Below are positions 9,387 through 19,550 of a DNA stretch of 64,000 bases, in pieces (the stretch's first letter is position 1; every line of letters begins with the position of its first letter). The DNA is from Pseudomonas sp. 8O (GTDB taxonomy: Bacteria > Pseudomonadota > Gammaproteobacteria > Pseudomonadales > Pseudomonadaceae). The position numbers and the translations under genes are program-made. Below the pieces are notes generated by a model. It searched no databases and was not told the DNA's origin. It saw only the letters and a program-made list of their open reading frames with translations. The DNA is taken from positions 1,663,312 through 1,727,311 of the forward strand of contig NZ_LR733264.1 of the NCBI RefSeq assembly GCF_902506495.1, read 5' to 3'.

Positions 9387-10634
9387 TTACGGCTCCAGCA
9401 GTTCCAGGCGACCGATTTCTTCCGGCTTGAAACTGAAGCTGGCCTGGCCACCACCACTGCCCATCTGCTGACTGAGGCGAATGCTGCCATCGGCATCGAC
9501 ACCGACGAAACGTCCCTCCACCGTACCGCCACTGGCGCGACTCAGGCGCATGCTGAGGTTGCGGTAACGTTCCGGATTACGCTGCAAACGTGCCACGCTG
9601 AAACGCTGACGACGGTCGACCGGACGACTGAGGCGCTCCTCGACGGCCGTCACTTCAACCTGTTGTGCCGGTTGCTTGGTCGCCACGGAGGGCAATGCCG
9701 GAAAGTGATCGGCCTCCACCATCCAGCCTTGCTCAGAGCGCTTGTGCAAACGAATTGGCAAACGCTCGTCACGCCCGTCGATCTGCGCATCGACCTGCAA
9801 TTCCAGGGTATCGCCCTCGAAGGTGAACACCGGCAGTTTCAGCTCGCGCACGTCACGCGTGGCGAAACGCCGTTGCAGATAGTCCTGCAGGACATGGACG
9901 ATGGTGTCATTGGAGTCGTAGCGGGTATCGACCTTGCCATCGACATAGCGCAGGCGATCACGATACAGCTCGACCCGGCCACTCAGGCTGGTCTTGAAGC
10001 GTGGCGGCATGACCAGATGGAAATCACCGACCAGACGATTCGGTTCCTGCGGTTGCAGGTCCAGATGCAGGGTGTAGCCACGGCCCAGGCGACGGGCTTC
10101 GGGCAGATCCTGCTCGGGTAACAGCCAGCTCAGCTCGACCTCTGGCAGGTTACCGCTGTCCTGGGGCAACACGTCGATACGTACAGGACCTTCGACCGGC
10201 TGCGGCAGGCGGATACTCACTTCGCGCAGGGCGAAGAAATCCAGGCCCTCGCGCAGCACCAGCACACCATCGATCAGCTCACCCTGCTGCGGGCGAAATG
10301 GCTGGCCGTTGAGCTCACCGTCCAGATCGATGGCCAGCTCTGCCGGCACCTGCACCTCGGGCTTGAGCCAGTCCAGACGGACTATCGCCGCCAGACGCTC
10401 GGCATCCTTGCTGGCCAGCAAGGTCAAGCCAACCACCAGCGGAATGACGCCAAGCCCGATGAGAGTGACTGCGCTACGCGCTCGCCGCCAGTGGCGCAAG
10501 ATGTAGATCAAGGTGATCGGGGGGATCAGACTGCCCCACCCCCACAACAGACTGGTGGCGAACGCCCGCATGACCAGCCATACCAGACCGGCCAGCATCA
10601 GCACCAGGCCACCAATTATCAGCAACGCATCCAT
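9387..10634 (-). CDS. Inner-membrane protein of unknown function
   Basis: 415 residues. The N-terminus has two to three membrane segments (LLIIGGLVLMLAGLVWLVM, WGWGSLIPPITLIYIL, SAVTLIGLGVIPLVVGLTLL). The rest (about 90-415) is soluble, with beta-rich segments and no enzyme motif I recognise. Automated pipelines sometimes label such proteins MFS transporters, but the segment count does not support that. It lies between htpG and a thioesterase pair on the same strand, as I recall in P. aeruginosa. No function is assigned. Confidence 0.75.
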   Translation of the reverse strand: MDALLIIGGLVLMLAGLVWLVMRAFATSLLWGWGSLIPPITLIYILRHWRRARSAVTLIGLGVIPLVVGLTLLASKDAERLAAIVRLDWLKPEVQVPAELAIDLDGELNGQPFRPQQGELIDGVLVLREGLDFFALREVSIRLPQPVEGPVRIDVLPQDSGNLPEVELSWLLPEQDLPEARRLGRGYTLHLDLQPQEPNRLVGDFHLVMPPRFKTSLSGRVELYRDRLRYVDGKVDTRYDSNDTIVHVLQDYLQRRFATRDVRELKLPVFTFEGDTLELQVDAQIDGRDERLPIRLHKRSEQGWMVEADHFPALPSVATKQPAQQVEVTAVEERLSRPVDRRQRFSVARLQRNPERYRNLSMRLSRASGGTVEGRFVGVDADGSIRLSQQMGSGGGQASFSFKPEEIGRLELLEP

Positions 10635-10703
10635 CTACAGGGTCCTTGTCGTGATTTCGCTGCGCTGCCGATCCGCTCCAGTTGCCGGGCAAGTCTCAAC
10701 GAC

Positions 10704-11150
10704 TCAGGGCTCATCGACCTTGAAGTGGGCACGGGCGGTGGCAATCGGTTCGGTCTGCTTGTTCTGCCAGGCGGTGATCGCCACGTTGGCCACCCGACGC
10801 CCCTGCCGCCAGACCTGGCACTGCGCATAGGTGTCACGATAATGGCCGGCGCGCAGGTAATCTATCGAGAAGTCGATGATTTTGGGCAAATGTGGAATGC
10901 CCATGAACATCAATAGATGGAGCATGGCTGCGTGTTCCATGAAACCGGCGATTACGCCGCCATGTAACGCCGGCAGTACCGGGTTACCGATGCAGTCGCG
11001 ATTGGCAGGCAGGCGAAAGACCATGTCGTCACCCAGGCGCAGGCATTCGATACCCAGCAGCTTGGCGTAGGGGATCAGGTTGATCAGCGGGTCATAATCG
11101 TTCTGCTGATGCGCACGCGCCACCAGTCGCTCCAGGCTCAGCTCGCTCAT
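10704..11150 (-). CDS. PaaI-like hotdog-fold thioesterase (second of pair)
   Basis: 148 residues with hotdog-fold features, including the helix-start motif LHGGVIAGFMEHAAMLHL and the strand IDFSIDYLRAG. Such proteins hydrolyse acyl-CoA thioesters; the substrate is not predictable. Its start overlaps the stop of the next upstream thioesterase gene by 4 bases (ATGA). The two are therefore one transcription unit and may form a heteromer. Confidence 0.85.
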   Translation of the reverse strand: MSELSLERLVARAHQQNDYDPLINLIPYAKLLGIECLRLGDDMVFRLPANRDCIGNPVLPALHGGVIAGFMEHAAMLHLLMFMGIPHLPKIIDFSIDYLRAGHYRDTYAQCQVWRQGRRVANVAITAWQNKQTEPIATARAHFKVDEP

Positions 11151-11626
11151 GCGCCACCGCCTTGCTGGATATTCTGCTTCAGCTCACCGCCGCCCTGCAC
11201 TGCCTTGCCCATGCGCATGAAGGCACCGACCACGTGGGCAATCGGCTGCTCGGGGTCGTCCTGATAGGCATAGCCGCGAGTGAAGATGATGTTGGGTGTG
11301 ACCCGATAACACTCGGCGAAACCGAAGACGTCCTTGCCCGGCTCGGCCGGGTGCATGTAGTCGATACGCAGATCGAGTGTCGGGCAGATCTCGAATTCCG
11401 GCAGTACGCAGACTGTGGAGATACCGCAGGTGGTGTCCATCAACGTGGTAATGGCTCCACCGTGGATCACACCAGTGTCCGGGTTGCCGACAATATGCGG
11501 CGCGTACGGCAAGCGCAGCGTCAGTCCTTTGCCATCGGCCGACTCGACACTCATGCCCAGCACCTGACAGTGACGCAACGCGGCCAGAAACCGCTGCGCC
11601 CGCTCCTCGATCGACTGCTCACTCAT
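11147..11626 (-). CDS. PaaI-family hotdog thioesterase (first of pair)
   Basis: About 159 residues from the ATG at 11626 (MSEQSIEERAQ). An upstream ATG at 11662 adds 12 residues (MRSLFSRQSSSV), and neither has a strong ribosome site. The motif GNPDTGVIHGGAITTLMDTT is the hotdog catalytic helix of PaaI-type acyl-CoA thioesterases, and CPTLDLRIDYMHPAEPG is the adjoining strand. It is translationally coupled to the following thioesterase gene. Substrate unknown. Confidence 0.86.
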   Translation of the reverse strand: MSEQSIEERAQRFLAALRHCQVLGMSVESADGKGLTLRLPYAPHIVGNPDTGVIHGGAITTLMDTTCGISTVCVLPEFEICPTLDLRIDYMHPAEPGKDVFGFAECYRVTPNIIFTRGYAYQDDPEQPIAHVVGAFMRMGKAVQGGGELKQNIQQGGGA

Positions 11627-11717
11627 CACACTGCTGCTCTGCCGCGAAAAAAGGCTGCGCATGATAGCGCCTTGCGCCCGGACTCACACCCGTCCGGGGC
11701 TTGCTCTCAAGTCCAGG

Positions 11718-11746
11718 GGAACTTATTGGCATCGCCGACATTCGAA
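11718..11746 (+). promoter_or_regulatory. AlgU/sigma-E-type promoter of the small lipoprotein gene
   Basis: GGAACTT (11718-11724) is followed after 17 bases by TCGAA (11742-11746). This fits the AlgU (sigma-22) / sigma-E consensus GAACTT-N16-17-TCnaA. It lies about 60 bases before the GTG start of an envelope lipoprotein, a typical class of sigma-E targets. Confidence 0.6.
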
Positions 11747-11807
11747 GTGACTGTGTGCTCTGGGGTCAGCCCAGCCACTTATAACTCTCACACATGGAGT
11801 GATGACC

Positions 11808-12098
11808 GTGAACAAACCTCTGACTTATGCCCTGCTGCTTGCCACTGCCCTGGGTCTCGCCGCCTGCGAGAAAACCCCGGAAGACAAGATGGAGTCGGCC
11901 AAGGAGTCAGTCTCCGAAGCGATGGAGAACCTGGGCGATGCAGCCAAAGACACCGGCGACGCCATCGAACAGAAGACCAACGAAGCCTTGGGTAATGAAC
12001 CTACCACTGGCGAGAAAATTGAGGATGCGGCCAGCGATGCGGCCGACGCCATCGAGGATGCCGGCGACGAAGCCAAAGACGCAGTCGACGGCCAGTAA
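11808..12098 (+). CDS. Small DAA-rich lipoprotein
   Basis: 96 residues from the GTG at 11808. This start was chosen because GGAG (11796-11799) sits 8 bases away, whereas the ATG at 11802 is too close to it. The N-terminus is a lipoprotein signal with lipobox LAAC (LLLATALGLAACEK). The mature part is highly acidic and almost wholly helical, with repeated 11-residue-like blocks (ESAKESVSEAMENLGDAAKD, DAASDAADAIEDAGDEAKDA), reminiscent of LEA/YtxH-type stress proteins. The AlgU-type promoter supports an envelope-stress role. Function is inferred only. Confidence 0.8.
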   Translation: MNKPLTYALLLATALGLAACEKTPEDKMESAKESVSEAMENLGDAAKDTGDAIEQKTNEALGNEPTTGEKIEDAASDAADAIEDAGDEAKDAVDGQ

Positions 12099-12115
12099 CC
12101 TCCACTCAAAATCAG

Positions 12116-12138
12116 GAAGGCCCGCGATGCGGGCCTTC
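12116..12138 (+). terminator. Bidirectional terminator between lipoprotein and MAPEG genes
   Basis: A perfect 10-bp stem GAAGGCCCGC / GCGGGCCTTC with a 3-base loop is followed by TTTCATTT. It sits between convergent genes and touches the MAPEG stop codon at 12141. Confidence 0.8.
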
Positions 12139-12140
12139 TT

Positions 12141-12536
12141 TCATTTCAGCGCCGGGCTGATCATCAGCAGCAGGCTACAGGCCAGGCCCACCACCCATAC
12201 CAGACTGCGCTGCCAGTGCAGATCCCACCAATAGAACAGCAGGTACAGCACGCGGCTGACGACGAAGGTGACAGCCAGAATGTCGACCAGAAAGCCGTAA
12301 GTCTGCGTGGTGTGTGCCATCAGCACACCTGCCGCGAACAGTGGGAAGGCCTCGATGCTGTTCAAATGCGCCGCCAGGGCACGCGCACCGAACCCCGTCA
12401 GACGCGCCTGCTGGGCGCGTGGGTGATGGTTGTCGTAACGACCACCGCCCTCCTTGGCCATGGCCTTGGCCACCGGGGCCTTGGCGATGAAGATCAACAA
12501 GGCGCTGATAAAGACGCACCAGAACGGCAGGCTCAT
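12141..12536 (-). CDS. MAPEG family membrane protein
   Basis: 131 residues with four predicted membrane segments. The motif RAQQARLTGFGARALAAHLNS followed by EAFPLFAAGVLMA is the conserved core of bacterial MAPEG proteins (membrane-associated proteins in eicosanoid and glutathione metabolism). Bacterial members include glutathione transferases, but the substrate here is unknown. The start overlaps the stop of the DUF599 gene by 4 bases, so the two are coupled. Confidence 0.87.
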   Translation of the reverse strand: MSLPFWCVFISALLIFIAKAPVAKAMAKEGGGRYDNHHPRAQQARLTGFGARALAAHLNSIEAFPLFAAGVLMAHTTQTYGFLVDILAVTFVVSRVLYLLFYWWDLHWQRSLVWVVGLACSLLLMISPALK

Positions 12537-13267
12537 TCACTCTTCTCCTTGGCCACCTCGGCGGCCGGCGTTGGGGTATACACCATCACTTCCAGCACAT
12601 CCGAATGGAACTCTCGGCGATACAGCACCACCACCACACCCGCAGTCACCAGCATGAAGAACCAGGGGTTGATGAACCAGGCCAGGGTTGCCATACCGAA
12701 ATAGTACGCGCGCAAACCGAAGTTGAACTGGTTGGCGGCCATCGAGATCACCCGCGCTGTGCGCTCTGCGAAAGCCTTGCGCTCCTGCTCGGTGACATGC
12801 CGCTCCCCCACCATCGGCGCCGAGCCCACCAGCACCGCTGCGAAGTTGTACTGGCGCATGCACCAACTGAAGGTGAAGAAGGCATAGACGAAGATGATGC
12901 CCAGGCACAGCAGCTTGATCTCGGATAGACCACGACTGGCCTGTTGTACGAAAGGAATGTCGGCCAGCAGCGACAGGGCACGGTCGGAGGCGCCCAGCAC
13001 GGTGAGAATACCGGCCAGGATAATCAGCGTGCTGGAGGCGAAGAACGAGGCGTTGCGCTCGAGGTTACCGATCACGTTGGCATCGGCAATACGATTGTCA
13101 CGCAGCAACATGCGGCGCATCCAGTCCTCACGATACAAGTGCAGGACGCTGGCCAGACAGGGTGTGGTTCGCGCCTTCAAGGAGGCATAGCGGGTATAGC
13201 CGCCCCAGCACAGAACGAACCACAGAGCGGCCAGAAAATGAGGCAGATACGGATAGCTGTTGAGCAT
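12533..13267 (-). CDS. DUF599 family inner-membrane protein
   Basis: 244 residues from the ATG at 13267 (MLNSYPYLPHF), with AAGGAG seven bases upstream; an in-frame TTG further upstream is rejected. Four membrane segments are visible (near residues 5-22, 75-95, 115-140, 190-215). The DUF599 conserved parts are WMRRMLLRDNRIADANVIGN and QFNFGLRAYYFGMA. No function is known for the family. It is the first gene of a two-gene unit with the MAPEG gene. Confidence 0.85.
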   Translation of the reverse strand: MLNSYPYLPHFLAALWFVLCWGGYTRYASLKARTTPCLASVLHLYREDWMRRMLLRDNRIADANVIGNLERNASFFASSTLIILAGILTVLGASDRALSLLADIPFVQQASRGLSEIKLLCLGIIFVYAFFTFSWCMRQYNFAAVLVGSAPMVGERHVTEQERKAFAERTARVISMAANQFNFGLRAYYFGMATLAWFINPWFFMLVTAGVVVVLYRREFHSDVLEVMVYTPTPAAEVAKEKSE

Positions 13268-13326
13268 GCTAACTCCTTGCAAGACTGCTGCGGATTATAG
13301 CCAGGCTGCCTCTTTCCTTGTTCGAC

Positions 13327-13358
13327 AAAAAAGGCCGCCTCGTGGGCAGCCTTTTTTT
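13327..13358 (-). terminator. Terminator of braB
   Basis: An A6 run, the stem AAGGC.GCC / GGC.GCCTT with one mismatch, and a T7 run. The symmetry allows activity in both directions. On the minus strand it lies 15 bases after the braB stop. Confidence 0.75.
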
Positions 13359-13372
13359 GTTTCGGGCGCGTC

Positions 13373-14689
13373 TTATGCAGTGGTTGCGTTCTGACGCAGA
13401 CCCAGAATGCGGTCGAGCACCACAACCAGAACCAGCGTCACCGCCACCGGCAGCAGCCAGCCCAGGCTTTGGCCGGCCAGAGGCAGTTGCCCGAACCAGG
13501 CTGGAACCTTGTCGGCCCAGGGGGTCGCGGCAACACCGTCGGCAACGCCGAAGACCAGCGTAACGACCATCACCGGCACGAACACCAGCGCCTGGGAAAC
13601 CCACAGCCGGTTGGCCAGACTCAGGGCAACCAGCACGATAGCCAGCGGATACAGACCCACCAGAACCGGAATCGAGAAGCTGATCAGTTGGGTCAGGCCC
13701 TGATTGGCCACCACCAGGCTGAACAGGCCGAACAGAATCACCACACTGCGGTAGGAAACCGGCAGCAATTTGCTGAAGAACTCGCCACAGGCAGTCAGCA
13801 GACCAACCGCCGTGGTCAGACAGGCCAGGGTGATGACCACCGCCAGCAGCAGGCTGCCGGTAGTGCCGAAGGTGTGCTGCACGTAGGTAGTCAGCACCTG
13901 CACGCCATTTTGCGCATCACCCGCAATGCCCTGGCTGGTGGCGCCGAGATAGAACAGCGCCAGATACACCAGTGACAGACCGATGGCGGCAATGACGCCG
14001 GCGATCACCGAGTAACGCGTGACAAGGCCTGCGTCGCTGACACCTCGGTCGCGAATGGCGCTGGCGATCACGATGCCGAACACCAGCGCGCCCAAGGTGT
14101 CCATGGTCAGGTAGCCCTGCAGGAAACCCTGCACCAGCGGCGCCTCACGGTAGCTGTCGGCTACCACGCCAATCTCGCCAGCCGGCGCGAACAGCGCAGC
14201 GCCGCCCAACACCAGCAGCGCAGCCAGCAGTACCGGCGTGATGAATTTACCGATACGGTCGACCAGTTGACCGGGATTGAGCGAGAGGAACAGCACAGCC
14301 GCGAAATACACCAGGGTATAGATCAGCAGCGGCGCACCTTCATTACCGGTGAACGGCGCAATGCCCATCTCGAAGGACACTACGGCGGTACGCGGCGTGG
14401 CGAACAGCGGGCCGATGGCCAAGTAAACCGCTACCGCGAGAATTGCACCCGCCACCTTACCCAGTGGTGCGGTGAGCAGATCCATGCCGCCGCCCACTCG
14501 GGCCAGGGCCACCACAGTCAAAAGCGGCAAGCCAACGCCGGTCAGCAAGAAGCCGAGTGCTGCGGGAAGCAGATTCTCCCCGGCGGCAAGGCCAGCACTG
14601 GGCGGGAAGATGATATTGCCTGCGCCGAGAAACAACGCAAATGTCATGAAGCCGAGGGCCAGGAGGTCCGAGCCTTTCAAACGAGTCAT
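13373..14689 (-). CDS. braB: Branched-chain amino acid:cation symporter (BrnQ/BraB family)
   Basis: 438 residues from the ATG at 14689 (MTRLKGSDLLALGF), which matches the start and length of P. aeruginosa BraB as I recall it; an in-frame extension to 14818 is rejected. Twelve membrane segments are visible, with the family signatures FALFLGAGNIIFPP and ARVGGG. It imports leucine, isoleucine and valine with a sodium ion. The ribosome site is weak. It ends at a strong terminator and stands alone. Confidence 0.92.
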   Translation of the reverse strand: MTRLKGSDLLALGFMTFALFLGAGNIIFPPSAGLAAGENLLPAALGFLLTGVGLPLLTVVALARVGGGMDLLTAPLGKVAGAILAVAVYLAIGPLFATPRTAVVSFEMGIAPFTGNEGAPLLIYTLVYFAAVLFLSLNPGQLVDRIGKFITPVLLAALLVLGGAALFAPAGEIGVVADSYREAPLVQGFLQGYLTMDTLGALVFGIVIASAIRDRGVSDAGLVTRYSVIAGVIAAIGLSLVYLALFYLGATSQGIAGDAQNGVQVLTTYVQHTFGTTGSLLLAVVITLACLTTAVGLLTACGEFFSKLLPVSYRSVVILFGLFSLVVANQGLTQLISFSIPVLVGLYPLAIVLVALSLANRLWVSQALVFVPVMVVTLVFGVADGVAATPWADKVPAWFGQLPLAGQSLGWLLPVAVTLVLVVVLDRILGLRQNATTA

Positions 14690-15010
14690 AAAGGGAAATA
14701 CCACAAGCAGGAAATCGAAGAGTTGCGGGGGTTTCCTTGAGGGATCGGGGAAACGTCGCCCGAGCGTTTGGCTCGAACCACTGCAGGCATCGCCAGGCGC
14801 TTGTGGCGCCACGGACACGATAAGGCGCGCATACTAACGAAAAGCGCCCGTCAGCAGCACAGTTGGCGGACGAGCTGTCGAACTGGCGTAACTGACTGTC
14901 GCATCGGCAAAAGTTATGGGAAATCTGACCGCCACACTTTCGCTTCCTACCTGGACCGCCCCTTATAGGACTCGGCAGCCCGCTCGCAGTGCAAGAGAAA
15001 CCGAAAAATG

Positions 15011-15036
15011 AAAAAGACCGCTCGAGAGCGGCCTTT
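15011..15036 (-). terminator. Terminator of the glnS-cysS operon
   Basis: Stem CCGCT / AGCGG with flanking pairs and a 4-base loop, followed on the minus strand by CTTTTTC. It is 18 bases past the cysS stop. Confidence 0.75.
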
Positions 15037-15053
15037 GTCGTTGAGCGCCAGGC

Positions 15054-16439
15054 TTACTCGGCCAGGCGCCAGGTGGTGCCGCCCTTGCCGTCTTCCAGCA
15101 CTACGCCCATGGCGGTTAGCTGGTCGCGGATACGGTCGGATTCCGCCCAGTTCTTGTCGGCGCGGGCCTGCAGACGCGCTTCGATCAGTGCATCGACCTC
15201 AGCAGCATCGACCTTGCCGGCGGCACCCGCCTGCAGGAAAGCCTCGGGTTCGAGTTGCAGCACGCCAAGCACGCTGGCCAGTTGCTTGAGCTGAGCGGCC
15301 AGCCCGGCAGCGGCCTGCACATCGGATTCGCGCAGGCGGTTGACCTCACGAATCATCTCGAACAACACCGCGCAGGCTTCCGGCGAGTTGAAATCGTCGT
15401 CCATCGCCGCACCGAAGCGCTCGACGAAGGCCTCGCCACCGGTGGGCGCTGCATCAGGCAAACCTTTCAAGCCGTTGTAGAAGCGCTCCAGGGCGCCCTT
15501 GGCTTCCTTGAGGCTCTCTTCCGAGTAATTGATCGGGCTGCGGTAGTGGCTGGACACCAGCAGGTAGCGCACCACCTCCGGGTGGTACTTCTCCAGCACC
15601 TCGCGAATGGTGAAGAAGTTGCCCAGGCTCTTGGACATTTTCTCGCCATCCACGCGCACGGCGCCAGCGTGCATCCAGGCGTTGGCGTACTGCTTGCCAG
15701 TGGCCGCCTCGCTCTGCGCGATCTCGTTCTCGTGGTGCGGGAACACCAGATCCGGGCCGCCGCCATGGATGTCGAAAGTCTCACCGAGGCAGCAGGTGGA
15801 CATCACCGAGCATTCGATATGCCAGCCCGGACGGCCCTTGCCCCAGGGCGAATCCCAGCTCGGTTCGCCCGGTTTGGCCGCCTTCCACAGGACGAAGTCC
15901 AGCGGGTCTTCCTTGATCTCGTCGACCTCGATGCGCGCGCCGATCTTCAGCTCGTCGATCTTGCGGCGCGACAGCTTGCCGTAGGTCTCGAACCGGGTAA
16001 CGCGGTAGTACACGTCACCATTGCCCGGGGCGTAGGCGAAGCCCTTATCGATCAGGGTCTGGATCATTTGGTGCATGCCAGCGATATGGCCGGTGGCGCG
16101 CGGTTCGATGTCCGGGCGCAGCACGGACAGGCGCGCCTCGTCCTCGTGCATCGCCGCGATCATGCGCTCGACCAGCACCTCGAACGATTCGCCGTTTTCG
16201 TTGGCGCGACGGATGATCTTGTCGTCGATGTCGGTGATATTGCGCACGTAGGTCACATCGTAGCCGCGCTCGCGCAGCCAGCGGGTGACCACGTCGAAGG
16301 CAACCATCACGCGGGCGTGGCCGATGTGGCAGAAGTCATAGACGGTCATGCCGCACACGTACATGCGCACGTGATTGCCTTCCAGCGGTTTGAACGCTTC
16401 CTTGACCTTGCTCAGGGTGTTGTAGATCGACAGTGCCAT
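15054..16439 (-). CDS. cysS: Cysteinyl-tRNA synthetase
   Basis: 461 residues, a normal length. It has the class I motifs [16 protein letters not shown] (HIGH box plus the first zinc-ligand Cys) and KMSKSLGN, plus the zinc-site segment WHIECSVMS. It charges tRNA-Cys in the cytosol. Its start codon shares one base with the stop of glnS (TAATG), so translation is coupled to glnS. Confidence 0.98.
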   Translation of the reverse strand: MALSIYNTLSKVKEAFKPLEGNHVRMYVCGMTVYDFCHIGHARVMVAFDVVTRWLRERGYDVTYVRNITDIDDKIIRRANENGESFEVLVERMIAAMHEDEARLSVLRPDIEPRATGHIAGMHQMIQTLIDKGFAYAPGNGDVYYRVTRFETYGKLSRRKIDELKIGARIEVDEIKEDPLDFVLWKAAKPGEPSWDSPWGKGRPGWHIECSVMSTCCLGETFDIHGGGPDLVFPHHENEIAQSEAATGKQYANAWMHAGAVRVDGEKMSKSLGNFFTIREVLEKYHPEVVRYLLVSSHYRSPINYSEESLKEAKGALERFYNGLKGLPDAAPTGGEAFVERFGAAMDDDFNSPEACAVLFEMIREVNRLRESDVQAAAGLAAQLKQLASVLGVLQLEPEAFLQAGAAGKVDAAEVDALIEARLQARADKNWAESDRIRDQLTAMGVVLEDGKGGTTWRLAE

Positions 16440-18103
16440 TACTGCCCCCAGGAGTCGCGCAGGGTCACGGTGCGGTTGAACACCAGGGCATCGGCAGTCG
16501 AATCCTTGTCCAGGCAGAAATAGCCCTCACGCTCGAACTGAAAGCGATCGTCGGCACTCGCCTGAGCCAGCGACGGCTCGGCGCGGCAACCGGTGAGCAC
16601 CACCAGCGACTCCGGGTTGATGTTGTCGAGGAAGCTGCCGCCCTCTTCACTCTTCTCCGGGTTGGCCGAGCGGAACAGCCGATCATACAGGCGCACTTCG
16701 CACTCGACGCTCTCAGCCGCAGGCACCCAGTGGATCACACCCTTGACCTTACGGCCTTCCGGGTTCTTGCCCAGGGTGTTCTCGTCATAGGAGCAGCGCA
16801 GTTCGACGATGTTGCCCGCGGCGTCCTTGATGGCTTCGTCGGCGCGGATCACGTAGCTGCCGCGCAGGCGCACTTCGCCGCCAGGGATCAGGCGCTTGAA
16901 ACCGTCCGGCGGGGTTTCCTCGAAGTCGCTGGCGTCGATATAGATCTCGCGGGAGAACGGCAACACGCGGGTGCCGATGTCCTGCTTGGGATGGCGCGCC
17001 AGCTCCAGATTCTCGACCTTGCCTTGCGGATAGTTGGTGATCACCACCTTCAGCGGCTTGAGCACGCACATGGCGCGCGCGGCGTTGGCATCCAGATCGT
17101 CGCGAATGGCGAATTCCAGCATGCCGATATCCACCAGGCCACCGGCGCGGTTGACACCAATCATGTCGCAGAACGTACGGATCGACGCCGGGGTATAGCC
17201 ACGACGACGATAGCCGGACAGCGTCGACATGCGCGGGTCGTCCCAACCGTTGACGTGTTTCTCGTCAACCAACTGCTTGAGCTTGCGCTTGCTGGTGATG
17301 GTGTAGTTCAGGTTCAGCCGGGCGAACTCGTACTGACGCGGCTGCGCCGGTACCGGCAGGTTGGCCAGGAACCACTCGTACAGCGGGCGGTGATCTTCGA
17401 ACTCCAGGGTGCAGATGGAGTGGGTGATGCCTTCGATGGCGTCCGACTGGCCGTGGGTGAAGTCGTAGCTCGGGTAGATGCACCACTTGTCGCCGGTCTG
17501 GTGATGATGGGCGTGGCGAATGCGATAGAGGATCGGATCGCGCAGGTTGATGTTCGGCGAAGCCATGTCGATCTTGGCGCGCAGCGAACGGGCACCGTCC
17601 GGGAACTCACCGGCTTTCATGCGGGCGAACAGGTCGAGGTTCTCTTCCACGGAGCGCTCGCGGAACGGGCTGTTCTTGCCCGGCTCGTTCAGGCTGCCGC
17701 GGTATTCGCGCATCTCTTCGGCATTGAGGTCGCAGACGAAGGCCTTGCCGGCCTTGATCAGCTCGATGGCCCAGGCGTGCAGTTGGTCGAAATAGTTGGA
17801 GGCATAGCGCTCCTCGCCGGCCCACTTGAAGCCCAGCCATTCGACGTCGGCCTTGATCGCGTCGATGTATTCCTGGTCTTCCTTGGCCGGATTGGTATCG
17901 TCGAAACGCAGGTTGCACTGGCCGCCGAACTCTTCGGCCAGGCCAAAGTTCAGGCAGATGCTCTTGGCATGGCCGATGTGCAGGTAGCCGTTGGGCTCCG
18001 GCGGAAAGCGGGTCACGATCTTGGCGTGCTTGCCGCTGTCCAGATCAGCCTGGACGATGGGGCGCAGGAAGTTGGCAGCTTTTTCGACGGTAGGCTTGCT
18101 CAT
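16439..18103 (-). CDS. glnS: Glutaminyl-tRNA synthetase
   Basis: 554 residues. Class I motifs are visible: [15 protein letters not shown] near residue 40 and the KMSKS-equivalent TSKRKL around 280. The C-terminal anticodon-binding beta-barrels continue to the end. It attaches glutamine to tRNA-Gln. A short spacer separates it from the divergent ppiB gene; cysS follows with a one-base overlap. Confidence 0.98.
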   Translation of the reverse strand: MSKPTVEKAANFLRPIVQADLDSGKHAKIVTRFPPEPNGYLHIGHAKSICLNFGLAEEFGGQCNLRFDDTNPAKEDQEYIDAIKADVEWLGFKWAGEERYASNYFDQLHAWAIELIKAGKAFVCDLNAEEMREYRGSLNEPGKNSPFRERSVEENLDLFARMKAGEFPDGARSLRAKIDMASPNINLRDPILYRIRHAHHHQTGDKWCIYPSYDFTHGQSDAIEGITHSICTLEFEDHRPLYEWFLANLPVPAQPRQYEFARLNLNYTITSKRKLKQLVDEKHVNGWDDPRMSTLSGYRRRGYTPASIRTFCDMIGVNRAGGLVDIGMLEFAIRDDLDANAARAMCVLKPLKVVITNYPQGKVENLELARHPKQDIGTRVLPFSREIYIDASDFEETPPDGFKRLIPGGEVRLRGSYVIRADEAIKDAAGNIVELRCSYDENTLGKNPEGRKVKGVIHWVPAAESVECEVRLYDRLFRSANPEKSEEGGSFLDNINPESLVVLTGCRAEPSLAQASADDRFQFEREGYFCLDKDSTADALVFNRTVTLRDSWGQ

Positions 18104-18262
18104 GGTGTCCTTAACAATACTGGCGCGGCACAGGGTAGGCCGCTTCGGGCAAAGTCCGTATCATAACCAACCTGTCAAGCCCCTGACAGGGTGCATGCCA
18201 CCCTGACAAGCGCTGTTCATCCCGAGCCACAGGCTCGAACCTGCCTCATCACGGATACGATC

Positions 18263-18760
18263 ATGATCAAACTGCACACCAACCACGGCGTCATCACCCT
18301 GAACCTGTTCGCCGACAAGGCCCCGGAAACCGTGGCCAACTTCGAGCAATACGTGAAGGAAGGTCATTACGACGGCACGATTTTCCACCGCGTGATCGGC
18401 AATTTCATGATCCAGGGCGGCGGTTTCGAGCCTGGCATGAAGCAGAAGCCGACCCGCGCACCGATCAAGAACGAAGCCAACAACGGCGTCGCCAACAAGG
18501 TCGGCACCGTCGCCATGGCCCGCACCATGGAGCCGCACTCGGCATCCGCGCAATTCTTCATCAACGTCGCCGACAACGGCTTCCTCAACCACAGCGCACC
18601 AACCGTACAGGGCTGGGGCTACGCAGTGTTCGGTGAAGTGGTCGAAGGCATGGACGTGGTCGAGAAGATCAAGGGCGTCGCCACCACCATGAAATCCGGC
18701 CACCAGGACGTACCGGTCGACGACGTGATCATCGAGAAGGCCGAAGTCGTAGCCGAGTAA
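18263..18760 (+). CDS. ppiB: Peptidyl-prolyl cis-trans isomerase B (cytoplasmic cyclophilin)
   Basis: 165 residues from the ATG at 18263 ([13 protein letters not shown]). Cyclophilin active-site motifs are present: [13 protein letters not shown] and [10 protein letters not shown]. It has no signal peptide, so it is the cytosolic PpiB type. lpxH follows after 4 bases, so the two probably share a transcript. Confidence 0.96.
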   Translation: MIKLHTNHGVITLNLFADKAPETVANFEQYVKEGHYDGTIFHRVIGNFMIQGGGFEPGMKQKPTRAPIKNEANNGVANKVGTVAMARTMEPHSASAQFFINVADNGFLNHSAPTVQGWGYAVFGEVVEGMDVVEKIKGVATTMKSGHQDVPVDDVIIEKAEVVAE

Positions 18761-18764
18761 GTCG

Positions 18765-19493
18765 ATGATCCTGCTGATCTCCGATCTGCACCTCGAAGAG
18801 AAACGCCCGGACATCACCCGGGCGTTTCTGCATTTTCTCGCCACGCGCGCGCGCCAGGCCGAGGCGCTGTACATCCTCGGCGACTTCTTCGAAGTCTGGA
18901 TCGGCGACGACGGCATGACGCCCTTCCAGCACGACATCGCCCGTGCCCTGCGCGAGCTGAGCGACGCCGGCACGCGCATCTATCTGATGCATGGCAATCG
19001 CGACTTTCTCATCGGCAAGCGCTTCTGCCGTGAGGCGGGCTGCACCCTGCTGAGTGATCCGCATAAGCTGCAGATGAATGGCGAGCCGGTGCTGCTGATG
19101 CACGGCGACAGCCTGTGCACCCTCGATGTCGGCTATATGAAGCTACGGCGCTGGCTGCGCAATCCGCTGTCGCTGCTGATCCTGCGCAACCTGCCGCTGA
19201 GCACGCGACAGAAGCTGGCGCGCAAGCTGCGCAATGAAAGCCGCGCGCAGACGCGAATGAAAGCCAGCGAGATTGTCGACGTCACGCCAGAGGAAGTGGT
19301 CAAGGTGATGGCCGCGCATGACGTGCGCACGCTGATCCATGGTCACACCCACAGGCCGGCGATGCATGAACTGGAAGTGAACGGCCAAGCGGCACGGCGC
19401 ATCGTGCTGGGCGACTGGGACCGCCAGGGCTGGGCATTGCAGGTCGATGACGAGGGCTTCAAGCAGGCGCCGTTCGAACTGACGAGTGCCTGA
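18765..19493 (+). CDS. lpxH: UDP-2,3-diacylglucosamine diphosphatase (lipid A synthesis)
   Basis: 242 residues of the calcineurin-like phosphoesterase fold. The metal-binding motifs appear in order: [30 protein letters not shown] and HGHTHRP. LpxH hydrolyses UDP-2,3-diacylglucosamine to lipid X at the inner membrane. It starts 4 bases after ppiB. Confidence 0.96.
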   Translation: MILLISDLHLEEKRPDITRAFLHFLATRARQAEALYILGDFFEVWIGDDGMTPFQHDIARALRELSDAGTRIYLMHGNRDFLIGKRFCREAGCTLLSDPHKLQMNGEPVLLMHGDSLCTLDVGYMKLRRWLRNPLSLLILRNLPLSTRQKLARKLRNESRAQTRMKASEIVDVTPEEVVKVMAAHDVRTLIHGHTHRPAMHELEVNGQAARRIVLGDWDRQGWALQVDDEGFKQAPFELTSA

Positions 19494-19501
19494 CCGTAGC
19501 C

Positions 19502-19547
19502 CCCTCTCCCGCCCTTCGGGCACCCTCATCCCGCTTGCGGGAGAGGG
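19502..19547. repeat. Imperfect palindrome CCCTCTCCCGC ... GCGGGAGAGGG
   Basis: Two 11-base arms are exact reverse complements and flank CCTTCGGGCACCCTCATCC. Such CCCTCTCCC palindromes are widespread intergenic repeats in gammaproteobacteria. Lying between the convergent lpxH and miaE genes, it could also act as a terminator. Confidence 0.6.
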
Positions 19548-19550
19548 TCA

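Noticed and set aside
14690..15010. tRNA or sRNA gene between braB and cysS
   Set aside because: No cloverleaf could be drawn, and only the cysS terminator and the braB upstream region are visible.
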